A stretch of 64,000 bases of DNA from an uncultured Pseudomonadota bacterium (GCA_946479515.1 CAMLGF010000005.1:36611-100610), one strand, 5' to 3'. Counted from the first letter of the stretch, positions 8,110-18,524 are shown. The notes: generated by a model from the sequence alone, not told the origin. Translations and numbers: made by a program.

Positions 8110-9792
8110 TCAGTCCGTCACTGCGCCCAGAGATGCGCTTGACACATTGCGCGCGTATTTCGCGAGCACGCCCTTGGTCGCGAATGGCTTGGGTGCCTGC
8201 CACTTCGCGCGGCGTCGCTTGAGTTCCGCCGCGCTCAGATCGATCTGCAGCGTGCGCTTCACCGCATCGATCGCAATGCGATCACCGTCGCGGAGCAAAC
8301 CGATGGGACCGCCGAGCGCCGCTTCCGGGGAGATATGTCCAACCACGAACCCATGACTCCCGCCGGAGAATCTTCCGTCAGTGATGAGCGCCACTTTGTC
8401 GCCGAGTCCGCGCCCCATGATGGCGCCGGTCGGGCTCAACATTTCACGCATGCCCGGTCCGCCGCGCGGACCTTCGTTGCGGATCACGACCACATCGCCC
8501 GGCTTCACCTTGCCCGCGAGGATGGCGGCCGTGGCGCGCTCTTCACCGTCGAACACACGCGCCGTGCCGGCGAAACGCAGCCCTTCCTTGCCCGAGATCT
8601 TGGCGACCGCGCCTTCGGGGGCGAGGTTGCCGTACATCACGACGAGGTGACTGTCCTTCTTGATGGGTTGATCGAGCGGTCTGACGATGTCCTGCCCCGC
8701 GGGATAATCGGCGACGTTCGCCAGGTTCTGCGCGAGCGTGCGTCCCGTGACGGTCAGGCAGTCACCGTGCAGCAGTCCCGCGTCGAGCAGTCTTTTCATC
8801 AGCGGCTGGATTCCACCGATCGCAACGAGTTCGGACATTAGATAACGGCCGCTCGGCCGGACGTCGGCGAGCACAGGGACTCGCTTGCCGATGCGCGTGA
8901 AGTCCTGTAGGCCCAGTCTGACCCGCGCGGCATGCGCAATGGCCAGCAGGTGCAGTACGGCGTTGGTGCTGCCGCCCAGCGCGATCACCACGGTGATCGC
9001 ATTCTCGAATGCCTTCTTGGTCAGGATGTCGGCGGGCGTGATGCCGGCCTTGACCAACTCCACCACCGCGGCGCCCGCGCGCCGGCAGTCCTCGCGCTTC
9101 GCACCGCTCACCGCCTCCTGTGCCGAGCTGTCGGGCAACGACAACCCGAGCGCCTCGATGGCCGATGCCATGGTGTTCGCGGTGTACATGCCGCCGCAGC
9201 TGCCCGGGCCCGGAATCGCGGTGCGCTCGACTTCGAGCAGTTCCGCATCGTTCACACGGCCGGCCGCGTGGCCGCCCACCGCCTCGAACACCGACACGAT
9301 GTCGCGCCGCTTGAGCCCAGGGCGGATGGTGCCGCCATAGACGAATACCGCCGGACGATTCAGCCGCGCGATGGCCATGGCGCAACCCGGCATGTTCTTG
9401 TCGCAGCCGCCGATGGCGACGAAACCGTCGAAGCCTTCGGCGCCGACCACGGTTTCGATGGAATCCGCGATGACTTCGCGCGACACCAGCGAGTAGCGCA
9501 TGCCTGGCGAGCCCATGGAGATGCCATCGGACACGGTGATGGTGTTGAACAGCACGCCCTTGCCGCCGGCCGCGTCGGCACCGGAAACCGCCTCGGCGGC
9601 CAGATCGTTGATGTGCATGTTGCAGGGCGTGAGATTGGCCCAGGTCGATGCCACGCCGATCTGCGGCTTCTCGAAGTCCGCGTCCTGGAAGCCCACCGCG
9701 CGCAACATGGCGCGCGAGGCCGATTGCTTCACGCCGTCGACGACCTGCCGCGAATAACGCCGCTGATCCACCGCCCCACTCTTCTTCTTCAT
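8110..9792 (-). CDS. ilvD: Dihydroxy-acid dehydratase
   Basis: IlvD removes water from 2,3-dihydroxy-3-methylbutanoate or -pentanoate, the third shared step of valine and isoleucine synthesis. The start at ATG 9792 ([10 protein letters not shown]) is chosen over upstream codons because GAGGA lies 8 bases before it and the family N-terminus begins here, giving 560 residues. Fe-S ligands are visible as Cys57 (TPCNMH), Cys130 ([10 protein letters not shown]) and Cys199 ([14 protein letters not shown]). It lies apart from the ilvC-leu operon, on the opposite strand, with an MFS gene upstream. Confidence 0.96.
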   Translation of the reverse strand: MKKKSGAVDQRRYSRQVVDGVKQSASRAMLRAVGFQDADFEKPQIGVASTWANLTPCNMHINDLAAEAVSGADAAGGKGVLFNTITVSDGISMGSPGMRYSLVSREVIADSIETVVGAEGFDGFVAIGGCDKNMPGCAMAIARLNRPAVFVYGGTIRPGLKRRDIVSVFEAVGGHAAGRVNDAELLEVERTAIPGPGSCGGMYTANTMASAIEALGLSLPDSSAQEAVSGAKREDCRRAGAAVVELVKAGITPADILTKKAFENAITVVIALGGSTNAVLHLLAIAHAARVRLGLQDFTRIGKRVPVLADVRPSGRYLMSELVAIGGIQPLMKRLLDAGLLHGDCLTVTGRTLAQNLANVADYPAGQDIVRPLDQPIKKDSHLVVMYGNLAPEGAVAKISGKEGLRFAGTARVFDGEERATAAILAGKVKPGDVVVIRNEGPRGGPGMREMLSPTGAIMGRGLGDKVALITDGRFSGGSHGFVVGHISPEAALGGPIGLLRDGDRIAIDAVKRTLQIDLSAAELKRRRAKWQAPKPFATKGVLAKYARNVSSASLGAVTD

Positions 9793-9812
9793 CTGAACCG
9801 TCCTCTGTCTGC

Positions 9813-11108
9813 CTAAGCCGCGACGCGCATCACGCGCCGCATGTGCGAAAAACCCGTGGCGCCGGCCGTTACGAGTGCGAACGGCAGCACCAGCGAATAC
9901 ATACCGGCACCCGGTCGCCAGGATTCGAGCCACTGGTAGATGAGAATTCCCGCGGGTGGGCCGATGGCGCCGCGCACACCCGTGAGCGTCACGTGCACTC
10001 CCATGTAGTGCTGTGCGCGGCCGACCGACGCGAAGTCATTGTGCCCGAGATTCCAGCCGAGATTCGATCCGGCGTAGGCGATGGCCAGCAGGACGGACCC
10101 GGACCACAGCAGCGGCCTGGAAAACAGCCATGCCCCGAGGGTCACGGCAGCGACCGCCGCGACCAGCACCCAGCTCTGTCGTGCCCGATACTCGACCACG
10201 TGTCCCTGGTCGAACATCCGCGCCCAGAACGGCACGAACAGGGGCAGCAGTCCCAGCGGCACCACGGACAGCAAGGCGATCTGCAGGCTGGCGGACAGGT
10301 GCAGGTGCTCGCTGAAAATCACCACGAGCTGCGATGTGAGCATGAGATTGCCGCCGCCGAACACGCCCATCCAGAACATGTATTCGCGAAAATGCGGATC
10401 CTTCTTCAGGATCTCGACCAGCATGCCCAGGCTGAAGGGCTCGCTGCGCCCCACCGCGGCGTTCTCTTCGGCGAGCAGTGCGAATTCGCGGCGCACGCGA
10501 GCGGCGCGATACAACCAGGCGGCCAGCAGTCCGGAGGCCGCCCCGGCCGCGAACAGCCAGCGGGAATCGAAGGCGCCCGTATCCAGAGTCCAGGCGGCGA
10601 GCGCGGCGGCCACGGATACCGCCAACGAACTGACGATGACGATGCGGCCGGTATATCGCCCGAGCGCCGTTCGCGGATAGTTGGCGCTCCACACCGCCGC
10701 GCGCACGGTCAGGATTCCCGTCCACACCACGCGCGCCACCAGGATGGAAGCGACCGCGAAGGCCAGGCCGCCGAGCGCGCGCGGCGCCACGCCCAGCAAT
10801 CCGACCAGGAGCGCGAAGCCCGCCTGCAGACCCACCATGAGTCCGATGCGCGCGCGCCCGTGCGCGAGGTTCGCCCAGACGAAACTCACGACATTCGACA
10901 GTGCGGGAGCCCCGCTCACGAAGGCGACGGCGAGATTGACGATCCAGGGAGTGGCGGCGGTGGCAAAGGTCTTTTTGATGAGCACGGCGGCCGTCGCGCC
11001 CTCGACCAGTCCCAGCGTCAGGCCCAGCAACGCCCACGGCGCGATCTCGCGCCGGAAAGCCACTTCCGCAGCCGGTGATTCCACCGGCACGGCGCGCCCG
11101 GACATCAA
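9813..11108 (-). CDS. MFS-type transporter of unknown substrate
   Basis: The 431-residue protein is highly hydrophobic with about 12 predicted helices and a central cytoplasmic loop (FSLGMLVEILKKDPHF), the general layout of the major facilitator superfamily. It lacks a strong subfamily signature that I recognise. It sits 20 bases upstream of ilvD and 9 bases downstream of the M17 aminopeptidase on the same strand, so all three may be one transcript. Amino-acid or peptide-related transport is conceivable from context only. Confidence 0.75.
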   Translation of the reverse strand: MMSGRAVPVESPAAEVAFRREIAPWALLGLTLGLVEGATAAVLIKKTFATAATPWIVNLAVAFVSGAPALSNVVSFVWANLAHGRARIGLMVGLQAGFALLVGLLGVAPRALGGLAFAVASILVARVVWTGILTVRAAVWSANYPRTALGRYTGRIVIVSSLAVSVAAALAAWTLDTGAFDSRWLFAAGAASGLLAAWLYRAARVRREFALLAEENAAVGRSEPFSLGMLVEILKKDPHFREYMFWMGVFGGGNLMLTSQLVVIFSEHLHLSASLQIALLSVVPLGLLPLFVPFWARMFDQGHVVEYRARQSWVLVAAVAAVTLGAWLFSRPLLWSGSVLLAIAYAGSNLGWNLGHNDFASVGRAQHYMGVHVTLTGVRGAIGPPAGILIYQWLESWRPGAGMYSLVLPFALVTAGATGFSHMRRVMRVAA

Positions 11109-11117
11109 TGGACTCCT

Positions 11118-12512
11118 CTAACCAAAGCGCTGCCGGATCAGCCGGTACAGCGCGCGAACGGTGTGCGGATCGGCACCCAGAGGTCGCCCCGGGCGCTCCT
11201 TGGGATTCCATGCGTAAACGTCGCCGTGCAGCCAGTTGCGCGTGCGCGTGACGAAGCGTTTGAGAAACAGCGCGCCGATGATGGAACCGGCAAAGGCCGA
11301 GCTCGACACATTATTAAGGTCGGCCACCCGGCTGCCCAACTCCTCCTCGTACCCGGGCCACAGCGGCATGGGCCACATCGGGTCGGCCTCGAGCTCGCCG
11401 ACCTGCCGCAATTGCTCGGCCAGCTCCGGTGGTTGAGAGTAGATAGCCGGCAGCTCCGGACCCAGCGCGACGCGCGCGGCGCCCGTCAGCGTCGCCAGAT
11501 CGATCAGCAGGTCCGGTTGCTCACTGTCGGCCTCGCTGAGCGCGTCCGCCAGGATCAGCCGTCCCTCGGCATCGGTATTGCCGACCTCGACGGTGAGACC
11601 CTGGCGCGACCGCAGCACGTCGCTCGGCCGGAACGAACGGCCGGAGATGCTGTTCTCCACCGCGGGGATCAGCAGGCGCAGCTGGATGGGAGCATCGGCA
11701 TCCATGAGCATGCGGGCCAGCGCCAGCGTGAGCGCCGCTCCGCCCATGTCCTTCTTCATGAGGATCATGCCGCTCGAGGGCTTGATGTCCAGGCCGCCCG
11801 TGTCGAAGCACACGCCCTTGCCCACCAGGGTGACCTGCGGTGCGCCGCGTTTCTCCCAGCGCATGTCGATGAGGCGAGGCTCGCGCGCGCTTCCCTTGCC
11901 CACTTCGTGGATGAGTGGATAGTTCTGCCGCAGCAGATCCTCGCCCACCAGGATCCGGCATTCGGCCTCATGCTGCAGCGCGAGGCGTTGCACCGCCTCA
12001 CCCAGCTCCGCCGGACCCAGGTCGTTGGCCGGCGTATTGATGAGGTCGCGGGCCTCGGCCAGCGCCTGGCTCGCGATGCGAACGTATTCGAGGTCGGTGC
12101 CGGGAGGAGCCACCAGCGACGGCAGCTCACCCGGGGCGCGACGATAGCGCGCAAAACGATAAGTGCCGTACTCCCAGCCGAGACTGAGCTGCGTTGCTCC
12201 CACGCTGCTGAAACTGCCCGCGAAGCGGTATCGGCCCGGCGGCAAGCGGTCCGGAAGCCCCGCGGAAGTCCACAGCGTGGGTTCGCTCAGATCCGCGGCC
12301 GAACCCAATCCGAGGACGGCACCGGCGATGGCATCGCCGCCGGCGCCGGGAAGGAGCAGCAGCTTCTGCTTCTCGGCCTGAAAACCGTGGGCCTGCGCCC
12401 AGGCGCGAACGGCAACGGGTTGCATGTCCCGCCAGGACGACAGGCCCTGCTCGCCCACGAGCCAGATCGGGCGGGCGCCCTGGGCTTCGGCTTCACTCAG
12501 GAGATGACTCAC
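11118..12512 (-). CDS. Leucyl aminopeptidase family (M17) protease
   Basis: This cytoplasmic metallopeptidase releases N-terminal residues from peptides. The M17 C-terminal domain is complete: the metal and substrate region GKGVCFDTGGLDIKPSSGM, the Lys/Asp block MKKDMGGAA, and the signature NTDAEGRLILADAL. The N-terminal domain is short and diverged from PepA, closer to the PepB-like group, so no exact symbol is given. Length 464. It is divergent from the ilvC-leu leader region and heads a minus-strand group with the MFS transporter and ilvD. Confidence 0.9.
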   Translation of the reverse strand: MSHLLSEAEAQGARPIWLVGEQGLSSWRDMQPVAVRAWAQAHGFQAEKQKLLLLPGAGGDAIAGAVLGLGSAADLSEPTLWTSAGLPDRLPPGRYRFAGSFSSVGATQLSLGWEYGTYRFARYRRAPGELPSLVAPPGTDLEYVRIASQALAEARDLINTPANDLGPAELGEAVQRLALQHEAECRILVGEDLLRQNYPLIHEVGKGSAREPRLIDMRWEKRGAPQVTLVGKGVCFDTGGLDIKPSSGMILMKKDMGGAALTLALARMLMDADAPIQLRLLIPAVENSISGRSFRPSDVLRSRQGLTVEVGNTDAEGRLILADALSEADSEQPDLLIDLATLTGAARVALGPELPAIYSQPPELAEQLRQVGELEADPMWPMPLWPGYEEELGSRVADLNNVSSSAFAGSIIGALFLKRFVTRTRNWLHGDVYAWNPKERPGRPLGADPHTVRALYRLIRQRFG

Positions 12513-12555
12513 GGAAAAAGTTTAATGGATCAGCGCAGTACGCGCTCTCTCACCG

Positions 12556-12585
12556 TTGACACGGGAGGAAGGCCCGTGGTGTCAT
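12556..12585 (+). promoter_or_regulatory. Putative sigma-70 promoter of the ilv-leu operon
   Basis: A consensus -35 TTGACA (12556-12561) is followed after 18 bases by TGTCAT (12580-12585, 4 of 6 to TATAAT). Transcription would begin near 12592, only about 6 bases before the leader-peptide ATG, which would explain why that ATG lacks a ribosome site. The spacer contains the inverted repeat CACGGG-N7-CCCGTG. Confidence 0.6.
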
Positions 12586-12597
12586 TCTCGGCATTGT

Positions 12598-12729
12598 ATG
12601 CAGGCCCAAATTCACCCCTACGCCATTGAATTCCGCTGCGCGACGTCCGCGCGCGACGTACGGGTGCTCGTATCCCTTCCCCTGCTTCTTATTGGAAGCA
12701 CGGTGCGGGCTGCCTGCTTGACTCACTGA
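12598..12729 (+). CDS. Branched-chain amino acid leader peptide (attenuation)
   Basis: This 43-codon reading frame encodes a peptide whose middle (residues 21-36) is [16 protein letters not shown], very rich in Val, Leu and Ile, the end products of the operon downstream. It ends at TGA 12729, just before a terminator hairpin at 12757-12790. The arrangement matches classical leader peptides of ilv and leu operons, where slow translation of these codons under amino-acid shortage changes RNA folding. No Shine-Dalgarno site precedes the ATG; the putative promoter makes the RNA almost leaderless. A shorter start at internal GTG 12664 cannot be excluded. Confidence 0.8.
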   Translation: MQAQIHPYAIEFRCATSARDVRVLVSLPLLLIGSTVRAACLTH

Positions 12730-12790
12730 CACTAGAGCCAGGCTTACACCAACAAACCCCGCACCGGTCCCGAACCGATGCGGGGTTTTT
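12701..12790 (+). promoter_or_regulatory. Transcription attenuator: antiterminator and terminator
   Basis: The terminator is CCCCGCACCGGT (12757-12768) paired with ACCGATGCGGGG (12774-12785), with one mismatch, loop CCCGA, and TTTTT at 12786-12790. The competing antiterminator is CGGTGCGGG (12701-12709), exactly complementary to CCCGCACCG (12758-12766), the 5' arm of the terminator. A ribosome that stalls on the Val/Leu codons (12658-12680) leaves 12701-12709 free to pair and lets transcription into ilvC proceed. A ribosome reaching the stop at 12729 covers that arm and the terminator forms. Confidence 0.88.
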
Positions 12791-12820
12791 CGTATGAACG
12801 TTGATCAGGAGCTGATGACC

Positions 12821-13816
12821 ATGACCAAGTTGTACTCGGGCAAAGACGTAGACAAGAAGGCGCTCAAGAAGGCCCGGATCGCCATCCTGGGCTACGGCAG
12901 CCAGGGGCGTGCGCATGCGCTGAACCTCAAGGACAGCGGACACGACGTGGTCGTCGGCGTGCGCAAGAACGGTGCGAGCTGGAAGAAGGCCAAGAAGGAC
13001 GGACTCAAGGTGGCCGAGCCCGTCGACGCCGTAAAGGGCGCGTCGCTGGTAGCGATGCTGGTTCCCGATCTCGCGCAGGCCGAGCTCTACAACCAGGTCG
13101 AGAAGCACCTCGAGAAGGGCGCCACCCTGCTCTTCGCGCACGGGCTGAATGTCCACTTCAAGTTGATCAAGCCGCGAAAGGATCTCGATGTCGTGCTGAT
13201 CGCCCCGAAGGGACCTGGTGATCTGGTGCGCCGCCAGTACCAGCAAGGTCGTGGCGTGCCTTCGCTCCTGGCCGTCTTCCAGGACGCCACGGGCAAGGCG
13301 TTCGCCAAGGCGCTGGCCTACGGCCACGGCATCGGCGGTACCCGCGGCGGCGTGCTCGAGACCACGTTCGCGGAAGAGACCGAGACGGATCTGTTCGGCG
13401 AACAGGCCGTGCTCTGCGGTGGCACCTCCGACCTCATCCTCAAGGGCTTCGAAACGCTGGTGGAAGCCGGCTACCAGCCCGAGATCGCGTACTACGAAGT
13501 GCTCCATGAGCTGAAGCTCATCGTCGACCTGCTGCACGAAGGCGGCCTGTCCAAGATGCACAAGTACGTCTCCGACACGGCCAAGTACGGCGACCTGACG
13601 CGCGGCCCGCGCGTGGTCAACGACAAGACCAAGAAGGAGATGGGCAGAATCCTCAAGGAAATCCAGCAGGGCAAGTTCGTCAAGCAGTGGATCGCCGAGA
13701 ACGCCGGCGGCCGCAAGGAATACAACAAGCTCATGCAGGCGGACCTGGATCACCAGATCGAGAAGGTGGGCAAGGAACTGCGCGCCCGCATGCCCTGGCT
13801 GGAGCAGAGTCGCTAA
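12821..13816 (+). CDS. ilvC: Ketol-acid reductoisomerase, class I
   Basis: IlvC isomerises and reduces acetolactate or acetohydroxybutyrate with NADPH and Mg, the second step of valine and isoleucine synthesis. The Rossmann motif GYGSQG lies at residues 24-29; further marks are [21 protein letters not shown] and the acidic metal motifs [12 protein letters not shown] and ELKLIVDLL. The start chosen ([13 protein letters not shown] 12821) has AGGAG 9 bases upstream. ATG 12815 is too close to that site and ATG 12794 abuts the terminator T-run. It is the first structural gene behind the attenuator, 26 bases before leuA. Confidence 0.97.
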   Translation: MTKLYSGKDVDKKALKKARIAILGYGSQGRAHALNLKDSGHDVVVGVRKNGASWKKAKKDGLKVAEPVDAVKGASLVAMLVPDLAQAELYNQVEKHLEKGATLLFAHGLNVHFKLIKPRKDLDVVLIAPKGPGDLVRRQYQQGRGVPSLLAVFQDATGKAFAKALAYGHGIGGTRGGVLETTFAEETETDLFGEQAVLCGGTSDLILKGFETLVEAGYQPEIAYYEVLHELKLIVDLLHEGGLSKMHKYVSDTAKYGDLTRGPRVVNDKTKKEMGRILKEIQQGKFVKQWIAENAGGRKEYNKLMQADLDHQIEKVGKELRARMPWLEQSR

Positions 13817-13842
13817 CTACTCCCTCTTACGAGGTACACCCC

Positions 13843-15429
13843 ATGTCACCCGCACAACGCGATCGAGTCCTGATATTCGATACCACGCTGCGTGACGGCG
13901 AACAGTCGCCGGGATGCAGCATGGCGCAACCCGAGAAGCTCCGGGTCGCGCGCGCGCTCGCGGACCTTGGGGTCGACATCATCGAAGCGGGCTTTCCTGC
14001 CGCCTCGCGCGGTGACTGGGAAAGCGTTAACGCCGTGGCGCGCGAGGTGCAGGGACCGATCATCTGCGGCCTCGCGCGCTGCAACCGCGACGACATCGAG
14101 CTGGTGGCCAAAGCAATTGCGCCGGCAGCGAAGAAGCGCATCCACGTCTTCCTCGCCACCAGCGCCATTCATCGCCAGTACAAGCTGAACATGGCGCGGG
14201 AGGAAATCATCCGCACCGCGGTCGAAGGCGTGAAGATCGCGCGCGGTCTCTGCGAGGACGTGGAGTTCTCGCCCGAAGACGCTTCGCGCACCGAGCTCGA
14301 TTTCCTCACGCAGGTGGTCGAGGCGGTGATCGAGGCCGGCGCGACCACGGTCAACATCCCGGACACGGTGGGATACACCGTGCCCGACGAGTTCGCGGAG
14401 CTGTTCCGCTACCTGCGCAAGAACGTGCGCGGCATCGACCGGATCCGCCTGTCCGTGCATTGCCACGACGATCTGGGCATGGCGGTCGCCAACAGCCTCA
14501 CCGCCGTGGTCGCGGGCGCCCGGCAGATCGAGTGCACCGTCAACGGTATCGGTGAGCGCGCGGGCAACTGCTCACTCGAGGAAGTCGTCATGGCGTTGAA
14601 GACGCGCGACGCCTTCTTCAACCTGGAGACGGGCATCGACACCACCCGCCTCTACCCCACCTCCCGCATGCTGGCGAACATCGTGGGCACGCCCATTCCG
14701 CGCAACAAGGCCATCGTCGGCGAAAACGCCTTCGCGCACGAATCGGGCATCCACCAGCACGGCATGCTCAAGCATCACAGCACCTACGAGATCATGCGGC
14801 CGCAGGATGTCGGCCTGTCGCGCTCGTCGCTGGTGCTGGGCAAGCACAGCGGCCGCCACGCATTGCGCGATCGCATCAAGGAACTGGGTTTCGATCTCGA
14901 CGACGCGGAATTCGCACGCGTGTTCGAGCAGTTCAAGGCACTGGCGGACAAGAAGAAGGAACTCTACGACGGCGACATCGAGGCTCTGGTGCTGCAGGCC
15001 GAGCACGCCGAGAGCGGGCCCTGGTCGCTGCTCAACCTGCGCACGTCGTTCGACAGCGCCGGGACCGCGGAAGCCGTGGTGCGCCTCAAGCATGCCGACG
15101 GCCGCGAAATCGAGATGCAATCCAGCGGCGACGGCCCCGTGGACGCGGCGCTCAAGGCCATCGAGCGCGCCACGGGTGTGGACGTGGTGCTGCGGAAATT
15201 CGAAGTACGCAGCGTGTCGGCGGGCGAGGATGCCCAGGGCGAAGCCCTCGTGTACGTGGAGTACAATCAGCGCACTTACCGCGGCTCGAGCGTCAGCACC
15301 AACATCGTCGAGTCCGCAACGCAGGCCTTTCTCGAAGTGATCAATCGCATCGAGCTCGCATCGGCAACGCTCGCGCGTACGCGCGACGAGCGCACCGGCG
15401 CCGCGCGTGTCGCGCAGGCCGTGGTCTAA
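13843..15429 (+). CDS. leuA: 2-Isopropylmalate synthase
   Basis: LeuA condenses acetyl-CoA with 2-ketoisovalerate, the first committed step of leucine synthesis. The N-terminal barrel has FDTTLRDGEQSPG and the metal site SVHCHDDLGMAVAN; NGIGERAGNCSLEE follows; the C-terminal third is the LeuA dimer/allosteric domain that binds leucine. ATG 13843 has GAGGT 7 bases upstream and gives 528 residues, normal for the long form. It lies between ilvC and ilvE in the same operon. Confidence 0.97.
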   Translation: MSPAQRDRVLIFDTTLRDGEQSPGCSMAQPEKLRVARALADLGVDIIEAGFPAASRGDWESVNAVAREVQGPIICGLARCNRDDIELVAKAIAPAAKKRIHVFLATSAIHRQYKLNMAREEIIRTAVEGVKIARGLCEDVEFSPEDASRTELDFLTQVVEAVIEAGATTVNIPDTVGYTVPDEFAELFRYLRKNVRGIDRIRLSVHCHDDLGMAVANSLTAVVAGARQIECTVNGIGERAGNCSLEEVVMALKTRDAFFNLETGIDTTRLYPTSRMLANIVGTPIPRNKAIVGENAFAHESGIHQHGMLKHHSTYEIMRPQDVGLSRSSLVLGKHSGRHALRDRIKELGFDLDDAEFARVFEQFKALADKKKELYDGDIEALVLQAEHAESGPWSLLNLRTSFDSAGTAEAVVRLKHADGREIEMQSSGDGPVDAALKAIERATGVDVVLRKFEVRSVSAGEDAQGEALVYVEYNQRTYRGSSVSTNIVESATQAFLEVINRIELASATLARTRDERTGAARVAQAVV

Positions 15430-15448
15430 CTGCTTCCGGAGATTTCAC

Positions 15449-16405
15449 ATGCCCATTCCCGCGACGAAATACATCTGGTTCAACGGCAAGCTGGTCCCCT
15501 GGGAAAAGGCGACGGTGCACGTGCTGTCGCACGCCCTGCACTACGGTTCGTCGGTGTTCGAAGGCGTGCGCGCCTACGAGACGCCGCGCGGTCCGGCGAT
15601 CTTCCGCCTCAGGGACCACACCCGGCGCCTGTTCGACTCCGCGAAGATCTACCGCATCAACATCCCGTTCAGCGAAGAGCAGCTGAGCCATGCGCAGCGC
15701 GAGGTGATCGCGCAGAACGGTCTCGCCCACGGTGCCTATCTGCGTCCCGTGGTGTTCCGCGGCTATGGCGAGATCGGCGTCGTGCCGAAAGTCGATCCGC
15801 CGGTGGAAGTGGCCGTCGCGGCCTGGGAATGGGGCAAGTATCTCGGCGCCGCCGAGGACGAGGGCGTGGATGTCTGCGTGTCGTCCTGGCAACGCGTGGC
15901 GCCCAACACCATACCTGCGCTCGCCAAGGCCGGCGGTAACTATCTTTCCAGCCAGCTGATCGGGCTCGAGGCCAAGCGTCTCGGCTTCGTCGAAGGCATC
16001 GGCCTGTCGGCCGACGGCACGGTCAGCGAGGGCGCCGGCGAGAACCTGTTCCTGGTCAAAGACGGCGTGCTGTACACGCCGGGCGTCGCGCACTCGCTGC
16101 TCAACGGCATCACGCGCCACACCGTCATGACGCTCGCCACGGACCTCGGCATCGAGGTGCGCGAGATCGCCATTCCGCGCGAAATGCTCTATCTCGCCGA
16201 TGAATTGTTCTTCACGGGCACCGCCACGGAAGTTGCGGCCATCCGCTCCGTGGATGCCATCCAGATCGGCAATGGCCGGCGCGGCCCCGTCACCACGAAG
16301 CTGGCGAACGCCTTCTTCGCGCTGGTCCAGGGCAAGAGCGAGGACAAGCGCGGTTGGCTCGACCACGTGGACATGAACGCACCGCGGGCCGCGGTGGCGG
16401 GATGA
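15449..16405 (+). CDS. ilvE: Branched-chain amino acid aminotransferase
   Basis: This fold-type IV PLP enzyme transfers amino groups between glutamate and the keto acids of leucine, isoleucine and valine. Family marks include YIWFNGKLVPWEKATVHVLS, HYGSSVFEGVRAY, the PLP-Lys region AKAGGNYLSSQL and EGAGENLFLV. The start MPIPATKYIW (ATG 15449, GGAG upstream) gives 318 residues. Its place between leuA and leuC means the operon supplies the last step for all three amino acids. Confidence 0.96.
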   Translation: MPIPATKYIWFNGKLVPWEKATVHVLSHALHYGSSVFEGVRAYETPRGPAIFRLRDHTRRLFDSAKIYRINIPFSEEQLSHAQREVIAQNGLAHGAYLRPVVFRGYGEIGVVPKVDPPVEVAVAAWEWGKYLGAAEDEGVDVCVSSWQRVAPNTIPALAKAGGNYLSSQLIGLEAKRLGFVEGIGLSADGTVSEGAGENLFLVKDGVLYTPGVAHSLLNGITRHTVMTLATDLGIEVREIAIPREMLYLADELFFTGTATEVAAIRSVDAIQIGNGRRGPVTTKLANAFFALVQGKSEDKRGWLDHVDMNAPRAAVAG

Positions 16406-16488
16406 GTCAACCCAGGCGGTAACCAGCCAGTGAACGGCGCGCTTTTCGGCCTGGCGAAAGCGTGCCCGTTCCGATCTTCACCAACGAA

Positions 16489-17898
16489 ATGACAAACTCA
16501 CCGAGAACGCTCTTTCAGAAAGTATGGGACGACCACGTGGTGGTCCCGGAAACCGCGGACACCCCCGCGGTCCTGTTCATCGATCTGCACCTCACGCACG
16601 AGGTGACCACGCCGCAGGCGTACACCGAGCTGCGCAATCGTGGCCTGCGGCTGCGGCGGCCGGATCTCACGCTCGCGACCATGGATCATTCCACGCCCAC
16701 GCGCACCGAGCAGGTGTTTGGCGGCGTGCCCATCTCCATCGAGTCCGCCGCCCAGCAGGTGCGGCAGCTCGAGGTGAATGCGCAGGAATTCGGTGTCGAG
16801 CTGTTCAACCTGCAGGACGATCGCCGCGGCATCGTGCACATCATCGGGCCCGAGCTCGGTCTCACGCAGCCGGGCAAGACCATCGTCTGCGGCGACAGCC
16901 ACACCTCGACTCACGGTGCCTTCGGCGCCCTCGCCTTCGGTATCGGCACGACCGAAGTGGGCCATGTGCTGGCCACGCAATGCCTGCTGCAACGCAAGCC
17001 GAAGACCTTCGCGATCAACGTCGCCCACGAACTGCCCGCGGGCGTCACCGCCAAGGATCTCATCCTCGCCATCATCGGCGAGATCGGCGTCTCCGGCGGC
17101 ACGGGCTACGTGCTCGAGTACCGCGGTGCGGCGATCGAGGCCCTGTCCATGGACGAGCGCATGACCGTCTGCAACATGTCGATCGAGGCCGGCGCGCGCG
17201 CGGGCATGATCGCCCCGGACCAGACCACGTTCGAATACCTGCGCGCCGCACCGCGCGCGCCCAAGGGTGCGGACTGGGACGCGGCGGTGGCGCGCTGGTC
17301 CAAACTACCCTCGGACCCCGGCGCGGCATTCGATCGCAGCGTGGAGATCGATGCCGCCACGCTCGTACCCATGGTCACCTACGGCACCCACCCGGGCATG
17401 GTCGCCCCGGTCACGGGCAACGTTCCCGAGCGCGGCGACGCGGTGTTCGAGAAGGCGCTGCAATACATGGGCCTCAAGGCCGGCGAACCCATCCGCGACG
17501 TGCCGGTGAACAACGTGTTCGTGGGCAGCTGCACCAATGGCCGGCTCTCCGACCTGCGCAGCGCCGCTCGCGTGCTCCGCGGTCACAAGCTGGCCAGCGG
17601 CGTGAAGATGCTGGTGGTGCCGGGCTCGCAGGCCGTGAAGCGCGCCGCCGAGGCCGAGGGCCTCGACCAGGTGTTCAAGGCCGCCGGCGCCGAATGGCGT
17701 GAGAGCGGCTGCTCCATGTGTCTTGGGATGAACGGCGATCTCGTGCCCGCGGGCCACTATTCCGTGAGCACCAGCAACCGCAATTTCGAGGGCCGCCAGG
17801 GCCAGGGGGCGCGCACGCTGCTCGCCAGCCCGCAGACCGCTGCCGCCTCCGCCATCCGCGGCCGGGTAACCGATCCGCGCGAATTCTCAGCGAACTAA
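16489..17898 (+). CDS. leuC: 3-Isopropylmalate dehydratase large subunit
   Basis: With LeuD this aconitase-family enzyme isomerises 2-isopropylmalate to 3-isopropylmalate using a 4Fe-4S cluster. Cluster cysteines appear in [14 protein letters not shown] and [11 protein letters not shown]; the active-site motif TMDHSTPT and [13 protein letters not shown] are also present. The family N-terminus ([11 protein letters not shown]) fits ATG 16489 (469 residues), but an in-frame GTG at 16462 is possible, and neither has a strong ribosome site. leuD follows after 4 bases. Confidence 0.97.
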   Translation: MTNSPRTLFQKVWDDHVVVPETADTPAVLFIDLHLTHEVTTPQAYTELRNRGLRLRRPDLTLATMDHSTPTRTEQVFGGVPISIESAAQQVRQLEVNAQEFGVELFNLQDDRRGIVHIIGPELGLTQPGKTIVCGDSHTSTHGAFGALAFGIGTTEVGHVLATQCLLQRKPKTFAINVAHELPAGVTAKDLILAIIGEIGVSGGTGYVLEYRGAAIEALSMDERMTVCNMSIEAGARAGMIAPDQTTFEYLRAAPRAPKGADWDAAVARWSKLPSDPGAAFDRSVEIDAATLVPMVTYGTHPGMVAPVTGNVPERGDAVFEKALQYMGLKAGEPIRDVPVNNVFVGSCTNGRLSDLRSAARVLRGHKLASGVKMLVVPGSQAVKRAAEAEGLDQVFKAAGAEWRESGCSMCLGMNGDLVPAGHYSVSTSNRNFEGRQGQGARTLLASPQTAAASAIRGRVTDPREFSAN

Positions 17899-17902
17899 CT
17901 AC

Positions 17903-18493
17903 ATGCCCGCAGTCACCCAGATCCGCTCACGCACCGTCGTGATGCCCGCGACCAACATCGACACCGACCAGATCATTCCGGCGCGCTTCCTCCGGGCGAC
18001 GTCCAAGTCCGGTTTCGGCAAGCACCTGTTCGCCGACTGGCGCTATGACGCCGACGGCAATCCCAGGCCGGAGTTCCCGCTCAACGAGCCCGCGGCCCGG
18101 GGCGCCGCCATCCTGGTGGCCGGCCGCAACATCGGCTGCGGCAGCTCGCGCGAACATGCGCCGTGGGCGCTGCAGGATTTCGGCTTCGCCGCCGTGATCA
18201 GCACCGAGTTCGCGGACATCTTCCGCACCAACTGCCTCAAGAATGGCCTGTTGCCCGTGGTGGTGGACGAGCGCACGCATGCCTGGCTGCTCGCCAACCC
18301 CGGAAGCGAAGTGACCATCGACGTGGCCAGCACCACGCTGACGCTGGGCGACGGCACTCAGGTGAAATTCCCGCTCGAGGACTTCGCGCGGTACTGCCTG
18401 CTCAATGGCGTCGACGAGCTGGGCTTCCTGCTCTCGAAGCACGACGCGATCAGTGCTTACGAGAAGGCCGTGCGCGAACGCGCGCGACCCTAG
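17903..18493 (+). CDS. leuD: 3-Isopropylmalate dehydratase small subunit
   Basis: This 196-residue swivelling-domain subunit partners LeuC. Characteristic segments are [15 protein letters not shown] at the N-terminus, [17 protein letters not shown] (substrate-binding loop) and [13 protein letters not shown]. The ATG lies 4 bases after the leuC stop, pointing to coupled translation and equal subunit supply. Length and motifs are normal. Confidence 0.97.
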   Translation: MPAVTQIRSRTVVMPATNIDTDQIIPARFLRATSKSGFGKHLFADWRYDADGNPRPEFPLNEPAARGAAILVAGRNIGCGSSREHAPWALQDFGFAAVISTEFADIFRTNCLKNGLLPVVVDERTHAWLLANPGSEVTIDVASTTLTLGDGTQVKFPLEDFARYCLLNGVDELGFLLSKHDAISAYEKAVRERARP

Positions 18494-18524
18494 GAAACCT
18501 GCAACAACTGCAACGTCAAATTCC

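Noticed and set aside
12794..12820. ilvC start at ATG 12794
   Set aside because: It follows the terminator T-run with no Shine-Dalgarno site, and the added residues are not part of the family N-terminus.
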